From contig CADCSX010000003.1 in assembly GCA_902805475.1 (NCBI GenBank), positions 930,001 to 994,000 on the forward strand: a DNA stretch of 64,000 bases, given 5' to 3'. The position numbers and the translations under genes were made by a program. The notes under the pieces are model-generated. The model saw only the letters and a list, made by a program, of their open reading frames with translations, ran no database searches and had not been told where the DNA came from. This DNA is from Entonaema liquescens. Lineage: Eukaryota > Ascomycota > Sordariomycetes > Xylariales > Xylariaceae. Shown piece by piece: positions 23,428 through 33,605 of the stretch. Each line of letters begins with the position of its first letter. Within the stretch, counting starts at the first letter, position 1.

Positions 23428-24886
23428 ATGGACCCAGAATCGTCATCTAAGGATGATACAGCAAGCTCTTCCTCGCGTTCTGTCGCTATCCAGGGGCTGG
23501 TAGATCTTCTCACCCCACTGCTGCGAGACGGAACACAGCGTGATTCACCACCGACGCCGTCAGCAACCCCCAACTACGAGGGAATCCTCGCCGCCGTGAG
23601 AGATCTCCTTCGCATTCTATTACCGGAAAGTCCCCTTTTTGCCATATTCCACGACGGCCAGGTGAGCAATCCGGTGGGCGAGGGCGACTACGCTTTCCAG
23701 AAAGACATCGTGGGGCCTCTCTTGCTTGCTTTGGGTAGAGACGAAGCATTGCTTATAGGCGACCATACAAACATAGACCCTAGGCTTAACCAGAATTCTT
23801 GCTATTTTCCAACCAAGCCCATTTTCGTTCACGTTGGCCTCCGGCCTGACAATTCCCCTCATGTCGGCACCTTGGTTGTCTTATCCTTTGCGTTCGCAAT
23901 CGCTCGAGCGATCGGTCACCGTACGTGGAGCAATTATTCTACTGCTAAAAAGGAAGCGCCGCCGGTCACCGTGCTGATCACGTTCGACACGACTCCGATA
24001 CGAGATCAAGAAATTGAAATTGAAGGAGTCCAGTATCAGAAGTCGCATAAATATACTCCCGAAGCGCTGAGCACATACATACCTTATTATGAGGAGGTGA
24101 TCCGTTTTCTGTCTAAACTGTCTGGCATCTCATAAAGTTGTTTTCCAGCCTCATTTCTTTTTCGGACAAGCCATGTCGGCTTTGCTCACCCATATGGTGT
24201 CTCATCGAACAGCTATTATATCCCAGCTCCCTCCAAATTACGGTGCGCTCGAACTCCGTGCAGCATGTCCGCAGCTAGGTTGCGGGTTAATAGATAAATA
24301 TGGACAGCGAAATATATACGGCGCCAATATCCTTGGCGAGCCCATAATCACATTCCATTGCCCAGCTCATGGCTTACACACGGTGAGGCTCTCAAACCCC
24401 GCTGAAGTTGCTCGTCTCGAAGCAAACGAGCCAACACGTAAACTCGTTCATACCATGGCACACTTGCTCGATACCACTAAGCACCACGTCCACGTCACAG
24501 GCACATATTATACCGTAATGTATCAGAAGACGTTATTTTCTCAACTGCTTGCTGCTTGGTTAGTCACCATAGGCAAAGCTCGCGGCCGGAAGCCGCATAT
24601 CCTATACGCGCCATTGATTGTGGACTGGAGCGGTGCGGAGATCTCGAAGCCGCTTGACGTACGCGACGATGTGTTCACATCTCTGACACAGCTGGGGATA
24701 AATGAATTCCGTGATTATGTGCAGCTGAGAGACCGGTCCGGTGGCGATGGTGAAGAAGTGTTGCGCAGGATTTGGGACGAAGTACAACGCTGGGTAGCCG
24801 ACTCGAAGAAGCTTTCTAGGGCATACTCATTGGCGTATTTAGAAAAGGTCATCATGGGTGGTGATCCGGATAAACTAGCAGATTAA
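23428..24886 (+). CDS. Class I aminoacyl-tRNA-synthetase-like protein, function unknown
   Basis: This looks like a Rossmann-fold nucleotidylyl-transferase or class I synthetase. After a Ser-rich N-terminus there is a HIGH-like element (GLRPDNSPHVGTLVVLSFAF, about residues 138-157), a Cys/His cluster (CPQLGCG ... CPAHG) reminiscent of the zinc region of class I lysyl-tRNA synthetases, and a possible KMSKS equivalent (WSGAEISKPL). No C-terminal anticodon-binding domain is evident. Two open frames (23428-24135 and one containing 24149-24886) are offset by one base. A 52-nt GT-AG intron (24097-24148, internal CTAAAC) would join them into 468 aa. The skipped bases also read as plausible protein (VIRFLSKLSGI), so a small indel is the alternative. 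Candidates: a divergent LysRS-I-like enzyme, or a fungal arginine-type cyclodipeptide synthase. The function is unproven. Confidence 0.6.
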
Positions 24887-24889
24887 ATG

Positions 24890-25112
24890 TCATAGACTTC
24901 TATTCTATATCAGATGCATATATGTAGGAATGTATGGAATTATGAATCGGCGAATAATGAGTATATTTCCTTCCGTGTTTACTCCGCAGGTTGGACATTT
25001 TGTTACTCACCTCAAATACCTTTTTCGGCTTCCCACCTTCCTGTCGTGACTTTCCGGCCTTGACCTCGACCTTTGTGTTTGGGTTTATCGAGATAGCCTT
25101 CCGGGTGGTCAT
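24890..25112 (-). CDS. Possible small protein, doubtful
   Basis: The frame starts MTTRKAISINPNTKVEVKAG, is Lys-rich and hydrophilic, and reaches a good splice donor (GAG|GTGAGT) near 25010. Unspliced it runs 70 aa to 24900; splicing to an AG near 24905 would give about 38 aa ending at 24890. No family is recognised. It is tail-to-tail with the synthetase-like gene. It may be only a chance frame. Confidence 0.25.
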
Positions 25113-25571
25113 GTGGAAGGTAAGGATGCTATTATTAACGACTTGGTTCGGGGAGATGAGAAGATGAGAGTGGATGGTTGGTCTTCCGAGAACTTGCTAA
25201 TAAAAACCCCATGAGTTTCATGAAATTGAATTTTTGGTTGTGTAACATGAGTATTCTGGAAAGTGCAAATTTGATGGCTTCAGGGCTGTTACACAAGTCA
25301 CGGTGGGGGAAACGGACGCTTTCCGTATAGAACTCTACGTTTCGTAACTCCCCAAGCTGTAAGGTTGCGTTGAATAGCCCCTGGGTGGCTCCACCTTAGG
25401 TGAGGTACGGTAAGCGAAGGTAGTATCTAAGCTGTAGAAAGGAGGCGAAGCTGTGTGCCTTACGTACTTCTGTCACATTATATAATACTATAACTTTCTC
25501 GATAGAAGTCCCCATCTAGTAGAACCTGTAGAAATATTCAAAGATGCGCTGGAGACGAATCCAATCTAAAA

Positions 25572-26702
25572 ATGTCATCAACCCCCCGGAGATATCATCA
25601 TAAGAGCCGGGGCGGATGTACCACATGCAAAGCCAAAAAGGTGAAATGCGACGAGAAGCAACCGTGCTCGTACTGCGCTAAGAGAAAGCTTCCATGCAGC
25701 TTAGTACCGGCGTCGTTACCCGGTAGCTCGGACTCCGGGACGCCGGAAGTCGTCGTCCGGTTTTACGAGGAACCGTCTTTCACTTTTACCGACTTCGGTC
25801 TGTACCAGCATTTCATCAAATCTACGGCTATCGCGCAGGCCGACGATAGCGCTTCGATAGCCGTCTGGCGAGAAACTATACCTGACCTCGCGACACAATA
25901 TCCCTATCTTCTACATGAGATCCTCGCAGTTGCGGCGTTGCACCTCCGGTCTGCGACTCCGGAGCAAGCCAAATTTCTAGAGCGTATAGCTACCGAACAT
26001 CAAGCTAAGGCTATTCCCTGTTCCGGGAGGCCCTATCTGCCAGCTCTGGGGAGACGGCCCTCCCGCTATTTGCTTGCTCATGCTTATTTATACCGTATCA
26101 CTTTGCCGCCGCAAAGACGCCTTATCGCTCCTTTTTAACGAGGAATCTGGGTCTCTAGCGGAATGGCTTGTACTAATCCACGGCACCGCCGCGGTCACCA
26201 TAGAACATGGTCCCACTATCATGCGCTCCCTCTGAGAGCGCTTCTGGGAGATTTATCGAACCCCAAACCGGAGGAATTGAGTGACGGGCCTACCGACGCA
26301 AGGCTCATTCATCTGAGCGAGAAACTCCCGATCCCAGACGAGTATAAAGATGAGTATGCGCAGGTCATGTACAAGCTCAGATTGAGTTTCTACCTCTCAG
26401 ACCGGGCGGACACGGCGCTCAATCGCAAGAACGCAGCTCTTAGATTTCCGCCCTTCATGAACAAGCAGCGAATTGGAGAGGATCTCGCCGCAAGACATCC
26501 AGCGGCGCTTATTTTAATGGCTTTTTGGTGCGTCTTATTGCATCGGGTAGAAGATAGATGGTGGCTGAAGGAGAGGGTCAAACCACTGCTGATGAAGATC
26601 GAGGAGTTGGTGCCGTCGGAATATAGACACCTTATAACTTGGCCTCTGGAGCAAGTGGGAATTTATCCAAAATCTAATATGGATGTTTTAGTTATTAGAT
26701 AA
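25572..26702 (+). CDS. Zn2Cys6 transcription factor (reading frame broken three times)
   Basis: A fungal binuclear-cluster regulator. The DNA-binding domain GCTTCKAKKVKCDEKQPCSYC with a further Cys (KRKLPC) gives the six cysteines at residues about 16-43. Downstream is the typical helical region (LYQHFIKSTA, YPYLLHEILAVAALHL) of sterol-uptake-type regulators. The protein-like reading moves between frames near 26016-26018 (CCC), 26113-26115 (AAA) and 26228-26230 (CCC). Each break is a single missing base in a homopolymer, and allowing one base at each gives about 377 aa ending KSNMDVLVIR. This is either a decayed gene or, more likely given similar breaks in the essential neighbour MTR2, a patch of consensus error. 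Its position just after the synthetase-like gene makes it a candidate local regulator. Confidence 0.75.
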
Positions 26703-27173
26703 GTTATGGAATATCAGTTTTAAGTGAACAGTTCAAATATAGAAATAGAGGTTCTGTGTATAATCATAAGTATGTAATTAATTGTTCTTGCTAAGATACA
26801 TGTACCGTATTTATTTGTGGAAATCAGACTGTACCGCTAGTCAGATTTAGCAGCGGTTACAACTGCAAGGGGATTAGTCCCACAGTGTGGCAAAACTAGA
26901 CGACCTCTCAACTCAACCTTTCATTCACTCACTCAATGTTGTTGTATCTCTCATACCTCATCGTATAGTATCGACTGACCTAGCGTTAATTCCTCTTCAT
27001 TTCTTACGGCTTCAAATTTTTACAATTCGTAAAATCAAAACCTGCCTGCTTGCTCGATTCGGTAATACTGGTGTTACACTCACCACCTAACTCATCGCTT
27101 GATAAGAGCAAAAGGTTATAAAGTTACGGGAATAGAGGCAACGACCCAAGATAATTCTTAAAAGCCCATCAAC
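26703..27173. other. Intergenic between the Zn2Cys6 gene and MTR2
   Basis: Promoter region of MTR2. The open frame at 26887-27090 lacks coding character. Confidence 0.4.
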
Positions 27174-27869
27174 ATGGCATTACCAAACCCAGAGACTCAA
27201 GCCAAAGTAGCTAGCGAAGGTACTCTTTCTCTCTCTCACCCTCCCCTCTCTCACCTCTTCATATCTCCCATCTCCCAACACACCCACCCACCCGCACAAT
27301 ACACACACACACACACACATATATATATACTAACACCCCCAACCCAGCCGCCCAATCCTTCGTAGACCACTTCTACGAAACCCTCACCAAACGCCGTCCC
27401 TCGGCCCCTTCTACGCCTCCACATCCCCGCGTCTCTCCGCCGCCGGCGTAAAGCCCGACATCAGCATCAACGGGCTGGTCGTCCCCGACGTGTCTGCCTA
27501 CGAGTCGCTCCTCGAGTCGCAAGGCGGCCACGTGACGTACGACGTCGCGTCCTTCGACGCGCATCCCGTGAACCCGGCGTACGCCGTCGGCGCCCCGGAT
27601 GACGTGCGCAGTGGGAGCGGTGGGGAAAGGATGAGTTTCGCGGTTCAGGTCAGTGGCGTGGTGCGGTATGGGAGGGACATGGAGATGGGAAGAGTGGCGG
27701 TGGTGGTGGGGATGCGGGAGGGAGCATCGCTGGTGCCGACGACGCGCCGCTTGAAAAGCCGTTCAACGAGGCCTTTCTCCTGGTCCCGCATTGGGAGGCT
27801 TGGGCTAGGAATGCGGCGCGTGGGTTGAGGAAGTGGGTTATCGTTAGTCAGAACTTCCGCGCTCTATGA
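27174..27869 (+). CDS. MTR2: mRNA export factor Mtr2 (NTF2-like), frame broken twice
   Basis: Mtr2 pairs with Mex67 to carry mRNPs through nuclear pores. Exon 1 is 27174-27219 (MALPNPETQAKVASE) and exon 2 is 27348-27869. The protein-like reading includes AAQSFVDHFYETL, GVKPDISINGLVVPD, VTYDVASFDAHPVNP, SFAVQVSGVVRYG and the ending LLVPHWEAWARNAARGLRKW, an NTF2-like fold. The frame breaks at 27398-27400 (CCC) and 27687-27689 (GGG), each needing one extra base; with both allowed the product is about 189 aa, the usual size. Mtr2 is essential in yeast, so sequencing error is more likely than loss. The 128-nt intron has CA/TA repeats and a CTAAC branch site. Confidence 0.82.
27300..27330 (+). repeat. 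CA/TA microsatellite inside the MTR2 intron
   Basis: About nine CA units followed by TA units, directly upstream of the ACTAAC branch site. Confidence 0.85.
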
Positions 27870-28403
27870 GGAGGCCTATGGATTAGTTTTCGATACTCGT
27901 ATTTTCATAGTTGAGGATATCACGGGGTGACAGGGCTTCGATCCAGTTATCCAAGTAAGCACCATTGTTATGCTCTGGGAAAAGACCTCGGAGAACTAGC
28001 CTAATGCCACACAAGAAATAGAGAAAAGCCGGTGTAGAAGTCATATTGAAAAGATATAACTAGTCTATCCTGAGAAAGGACAGGAAGGGGGACACGGATA
28101 CTCAGATTTGTACTTCAATGGAATGATACCAAGACCAACTTTAATACGAGTCGAATTGTAGATAATACCGATTACCCTCAATCCCCATCACTAGTGTTTA
28201 AATCAACGTCTTAATTCATAGATTGAAATGCATCGCAACGGCCTTATCTACCTAAGGTAGGCAATTCTAGAACAACTCTACCCGCTATAAGGATATCAAC
28301 CTCCCTCCCACTCGCCTCTGCTCTACTCATCACCAAAACAGCCGTAGGGCTCCATCACACCCTGCAGCGGTGTAGCCCCAAACCAACCATACCTTCGTTA
28401 ACG
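27870..28403. other. Intergenic between convergent MTR2 and RAM2
   Basis: Two 3' regions. No coding or structured element is seen. Confidence 0.4.
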
Positions 28404-30089
28404 TTAGTTCGCCTTTAATAACTTCCGTCTGTATTCCCAGTACCCGCGACGAATGCGATCCCACTTATCGCCCAATCGTCTGAGCACCAAGTCCGCTGTG
28501 TCCAGCTCTCCCGCCTCCTTGTATATATCCGCCAGCAAGTCCAAGGCATGCGAACTCCGGACTTCTTCTCCTTCCGCATCACCCAACTTCGTAACAAACT
28601 GCTCCGCAAACCCTCTTACCGTCCCCAGCTCCCGGCCTCCCTTGACTAGGACACCCCGAAGATAATTCCAGGGGCTCTGGTTCTGCGGCGCGAGTAGGAT
28701 CTTCTGTTCCGCATATTGGATCTCGCGGTCCACGATGGCAGCCGGTATCTTCGGGTCGTGCTCCGTAGCGTGCGAGCCGGGCGTCGCGTACGCCGGGTCT
28801 GAGAATACGATGAAGAAACGATGAGACCAGGCCGAGTTATTCCGCACGTCCTCGTGGATCATGGTCTCTATACTCTGCCGCTCGGCGTCGCTCCAAATTC
28901 CCAGTTTACGAACTATATACTGTCGGTAGCTCCATACGTGGTAGTTCTTCGTATCCAGCTGGAGCATCTGTTCCAAGAAGCGTTGCTCGCTTTCAGCTAG
29001 TGCGCTTACTTCCGAGGGTACCGTCACAATTGCCGGGTAGTAGTGGTCTATCAGCTGTTGCCGGTGGTTCCAGATCTGGTAGTTCTTGATGTGTGCGAGC
29101 GAGATCTCGTTCAGCCACTCGATCTCATCTGGGATGGATATATTTAAAGCTTGCACGATAGAGAATCGGTAGAGCCACACCGTATAGTGTGCCGGATTTA
29201 AAGATATAATACGCTCAGTAAGTCTAAGGCAACGCGGCGAGTACTCTTTCGCTGCCATGACAGCACGGAGGTAGGACATAGCTAGGTAATTGTCAGTATA
29301 TGTAATTTAGGTATAGCTTAGAAAAATATTGTTCGTATCAACGTACACTCGGAATATTCATCCGGATACGCAATAGAAGCAAGCGCTCCCTCGGGTTCGA
29401 TCTGGGGTATCGGCACAACGTCGTCCCAATCTGGATCCAGCTCGTACGGGTCCATCTTGGTGCCGTATAGGTCCTGCTGTAATTTCGACATCTCTATACG
29501 CCTAGTCCGTTCAGCTTCTACGTCCTCCTCAGTACAAGTGAATGTCTTCTCGATATTTGGGTTATTCTCGTCGACCTTTGCGCGCTTGGCCTTAAAAGCC
29601 CAGCTCTCGTCTAGTAACAGCAAAAGCTTAACTTTCTTTCCCTCTCGGGCCTCGTACTCTTCAATAGTATAATCGCCGATGTCACGGCCGTATTTATCGT
29701 AGCCCCACTGGTGATCGCGTGGCCGGGGTAAGCTGCGTATGGGGACGTTTGCTTCGTTCAGTTGCTTCCAGAGCTCCTTTTGGGCTTTGTTGGAGAGGGT
29801 CTTGGCGGCTCCCGGTTTTAGATATTCTTGGTTCAGGTAAGCTTGTCGATCAGCTGGGGTCATTCCATGGAGACCAAGCTGTTCGTAGGACTTCTGGTAA
29901 GGGTTCGTCTCGTAGTACCACTGCCACTCGAGCTCTCTTATGGTTTGTGGTTTCTTCGGAGCTTCTTGCTTCGCCGCTGTCGGATCAACTTATTAGCAAA
30001 TATTCTAACACACACAGATTAAGAATGAGCTAGAATAATGTACGTTCAGGTGCTTTGGCTTTAGCACCTCCTTTGTTCTTCGGAGGCAT
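28404..30089 (-). CDS. RAM2: Protein farnesyl/geranylgeranyltransferase type I alpha subunit with N-terminal extension
   Basis: The alpha subunit shared by FTase and GGTase-I, which attach isoprenoids to CAAX proteins. Coding exons (complement) are 30044-30089, 29347-29976 and 28404-29281, giving 517 aa. The catalytic subunit proper is residues about 190-517 (328 aa, normal for the family), beginning near DPDWDDVVPIPQ. It shows PPTA repeats with paired helices such as NPAHYTVWLYR, IKNYQIWNHR, TKNYHVWSYR and VRNNSAWSHR. The first 189 residues (MPPKNKGGAKAK..., IRELEWQWYYETNPYQ, PRDHQWGYDKYGRDIGDYT) are not part of the FTase fold but lie in the same open frame. Either they are a lineage-specific extension, or translation starts internally at the Met before DPYELDPD. 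The gene is tandem with mevalonate kinase. Confidence 0.9.
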
Positions 30090-30589
30090 GGCTGCGATGG
30101 AGTGTGGATGGTGGGGTTCAGATAATAGGTACCTTAAATAATTTGGGGGTCTCGGGGAAGAAGGCTGATAATAACAAAATTCCACTAGTTATGGAACTGC
30201 ATATGGAGGGATGGAGGGGCAAGTACAACCACCATTCCGGGGTACTATAAAAGCAACTATATGGTAGGCACATGTCAAAAAGACAGGCGCGTTCGACCGA
30301 TAATTATTCTTATAATTATTCTTATTAATAACATTTAAACATAAAAATATTGCTCTAATAAATCCCCCTCCCCCAATCCATCCTACATTCCTACACTTTC
30401 CATGTATAAACCGTGTTCGAGCCACTCATTCCTTTTCATCGATTGCTTTTCTATCGATGGTTCTCTATAATTATTATACCAGATACAATGGGAACGAGAG
30501 CCCTAAATACACCGCTAATATACCGTCTTACTCCTATAGTCGTAGAAGCGACCACTTTCCGAAGACATCTCCTATCGTTCATCGTCTCG
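30090..30589. other. Intergenic between RAM2 and ERG12
   Basis: A 500-bp spacer between two minus-strand genes holding the RAM2 promoter and the ERG12 3' region. AT-rich, with no other feature. Confidence 0.4.
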
Positions 30590-32215
30590 TCATTGGCTCT
30601 CGACCCTCCAGAATTTCCAGCCTTCCCTCTCAGCTCCGTCCAAACCACCAGAAACCCCCACCATCTCCTCCACGCCGTCATTACCCGGCGCATTTAGGAA
30701 GCCTTCAAGATCAATCTCCATACCACCCTCTTCGTCTTCGTCTAGGCCATTCTTCAACACCGCTGGCCATAACACGCCGACACCATCCCCACCAAGAGTC
30801 GTCCTGAATGTTTGGTACCCTTCCATATCTAGCCTATGCTCTAGCTTGTCTAACTTTTCTTGGGGGATACCAGGCTTCATCAGCGATATCGAACAGCCAC
30901 CACCGCCTGCACCAGTAAGCTTCGACCACCCGAACCCTTCGTGGTCGACTAGTTCTCGTATCCGTTCGAGGCGGGGATGTGAAACACCCAATGCCGATAA
31001 CAAGCCATGGTTGATTGTCATCAGTTCTCCCACCCGTCGTAAGGACTCCGGTTCTTCGTTGTCGAAGTATTCCTCCTCAATTAAACTTTCTGCACTTCTG
31101 GTGACCTTGTCGATCCCATCCAGAATTGTTCCCACCAATTCCTGGTGCGTACTCCTTAGCTTCGCAACCTTGGCTACTTCGACAGCTGTGGACTTAGGTG
31201 TTCTAGTGTTCACTAGGAGTAGGGGCAATTCAGGAAAGTCCCATAGCGGTGTCACGGTCGGCGGCTTCTTATAATCCGTCCGTTGGTACACTACGGCCTT
31301 TCCGTGCGTAGAAACCGTATTGTCGACGCCAGAAGGATTGCCATGTATGCACATCTCGGCCACGAAGGCCCATCTGTTTATCCTTTCTACTTGTAAACGA
31401 GCCTCCTCTGGGGGTTGGTCCGGATGCGGGCCGGAGAGCGTACGAATCTGCAACAGCATGGCGGCAGCTAAACAGACGCCGATCGAGGCACTACTTCCGA
31501 CACCAGCTCCAATTGGTATGGTTGAACGAAGGGTGTACCTGCAGCCTGGAGACTTAGGCGATCCCAGTGACAGGAATAAGTATAGAAACGAGGCGGCAGA
31601 ATTTTGGTGTATTTTTCGCTCGGCTTCGGATTTTCCTAACGAGATGTCTGTGAGGTGCGGTTGAATAGCCTTTACGAGATCGGGGTCGAGAGACGTAACA
31701 AGATCGTAGTAGTATTTTTTCTTCGAAGGTTGTTGAAACACGTCCCATGGTAGCTCGTCGATATTCCATGTGTGGATAAGGTCGATGTCAGGAAATTGCA
31801 TCGTTACTGTGCGTTTCGATTTGGAGAGATGCGTGACTAGGAGATAGGATCGGAGCGAGACGGAGGCGGCAATAGCGGCCTATATAGATGGTGAACTTCG
31901 TGCGCGAAGAAGTGGTTAATCACTAGGAATATTATATCATACCTTGCCGTAGACTACGGCATGTTCACCGAAGACGATGACCTTGCCTGGAGCGGATACC
32001 ATAAAGGAGGGCATCATAGGACTAGAGAGTTTACGACTCATCCTGTTTTTCTTCTTGCCGCTCTCTTCTAATGATCGTCCATTCGTACCATTTGTAGCAG
32101 TGGCGCCATTCCCGTTGCCATTTATATGGAGTTTATCGATCTCCTTATGGAAGCCATTGACGCCGTTGGACATTTCCGAAGATGCGCTGTCAGGGGTAGT
32201 TGAAGTGGAAGTCAT
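30590..32215 (-). CDS. ERG12: Mevalonate kinase
   Basis: Phosphorylates mevalonate in the sterol/isoprenoid pathway. Coding exons (complement) are 31943-32215 and 30590-31879, giving 520 aa, phase 0. A Ser/Asn-rich leader of about 68 residues precedes the GHMP-kinase fold. Motif 1 is SAPGKVIVFGEHAVVYGK, motif 2 is PIGAGVGSSASIGVC (ATP loop) and motif 3 is LTGAGGGGCSISL. The substrate-region element GNPSGVDNTVS is present. The end WKFWRVES is typical of Pezizomycotina enzymes. An acidic insert (DEDEEGGMEIDLEG) before the end is a lineage-type linker. The product lies upstream of farnesyl- and geranylgeranyl-diphosphate, the substrates of the neighbouring prenyltransferase. Confidence 0.96.
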
Positions 32216-33605
32216 GTATGAAATCGTATAGTTGGTTTAGTGGAAGAAATCCTTTTTTAAGATCCCCCGAGCTTTCCACACTATACAACTGGTACTCTTG
32301 CTGCAGAAATCCTTTGTGGGACGATAGCTACCTCCCAAGACGGAACCCCACGTAGCAATCAATGTATGTCAGATACCAAGGTTGCGATGAGTGGCGTAGA
32401 AAAAGTATTAAAGTGACACCGGAATGCAAGCGTCTAAATTCAAACGGACGGGAAAGGAGAAGGGAAGATTTAGGTTCGAGGTTCGAGGTTCGAGGTTCGA
32501 GGTTCGAAGTTGGTGCGATGTAGGAGTGAGATAATATCGATTATTAAATAAAATTGTAGTAGTTATTAGTCGTAATTTCGGTAAGGCTCTTTCCCAGTTA
32601 TGTTTTGTTATGTCGCATTATGTTGCTAGGTATTATGTTCCTTGTGCTACTCGTAAGTGAATGCGATCACGCCTTTTTATTTTCAGTTAGCCACATTCAC
32701 TGTGAAGTCGATAACGATTAATTAACAGAAGTCGAACGAGCTGCGACGTTGGTAAGAACCGGTGTAAAATAAAAACGTAAGATTATAATACAGCGATGTT
32801 GGACATCAATGTGAATAAGCGAGTAGGCGCAAAGCTGCAAAGCTGCAAAGCTGGCAACAAGGGGGAAAATTTCCCACCCCTTTTGTTGATTAGCGGACAA
32901 GTCAAAAGCAGTCGAAGCTCCACTATCCCAATTTGATCTCCAGATTTCTCGATCAAGCAGCGCAAGTGATAGGGATGTATTTGTGTACCTGACTGGGGTG
33001 TTGATAGCAACCCAGGCGCCGCTGCAATGGGAATCTGTGGGAACTTCGACGTACCCTTTTCGAGAAGAACCAGTCACAATGAGCCAATTAGAACACAAAT
33101 AGATGAATTGGCTGCCGGTCTCAGACTTGGCAAAGGCTCCCCAGAGGAAATATCCCTGCTTGGCCACGCCTTCCGACTCGGCCTTTGCCCAACAGGGTAT
33201 TGCCAAATTAAGAGAGAGATACCACCGGAGGTACACCCGAAGCTGAACCATTTGAATGTCTCCATTGACGTGTGAATTAAGGCAGTTACAACTTATCGAC
33301 AGCTCTAGTCAGGGGGAATAACAAGGTCCTTGAAAAAGCAAAAATGTCAAACAATCGCAATTCACAACTTAAAGTTTGCATCATTTGCATTAGCCTCCAA
33401 TTATCCCATCTTCCTTCAGACGATACGAGGCGACGCCATCTCGTTTTATGCTTGGATTCATTTCTGATAAAACCAACCACAGATTCAATGTGACAGATTC
33501 ATCTGATAAGATCACATAGCCCAATAAGACAAAGCTGTAAATCAATAAAGCTTATCATCATGCAGCATCCTATAAAAGAGCAAGGTCTGTCGCACAATTA
33601 CAACA
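32216..33605. other. Intergenic with a 7-bp tandem repeat
   Basis: It contains the AGGTTCG repeat at 32472. The 177-codon minus-strand frame at 32718-33251 overlaps another frame on the plus strand and has no recognisable family, so I leave it uncalled. Confidence 0.45.
32472..32506 (+). repeat. AGGTTCG x5 tandem repeat
   Basis: Five perfect 7-bp units, then a degenerate unit. It lies about 260 bp upstream of the ERG12 start. Confidence 0.9.

Noticed and set aside
27174..27869. MTR2 as a pseudogene
   Set aside because: Apart from two single-base homopolymer gaps the whole protein is well preserved, and the gene is essential in yeast.
32472..32506. GGTTCGA repeats read as tRNA B boxes
   Set aside because: They form a simple 7-bp tandem repeat without any stem or A-box partner.
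32718..33251. 177-codon minus-strand frame
   Set aside because: No domain, signal peptide or splice-consistent partner exon; an opposite-strand frame of similar quality overlaps it.
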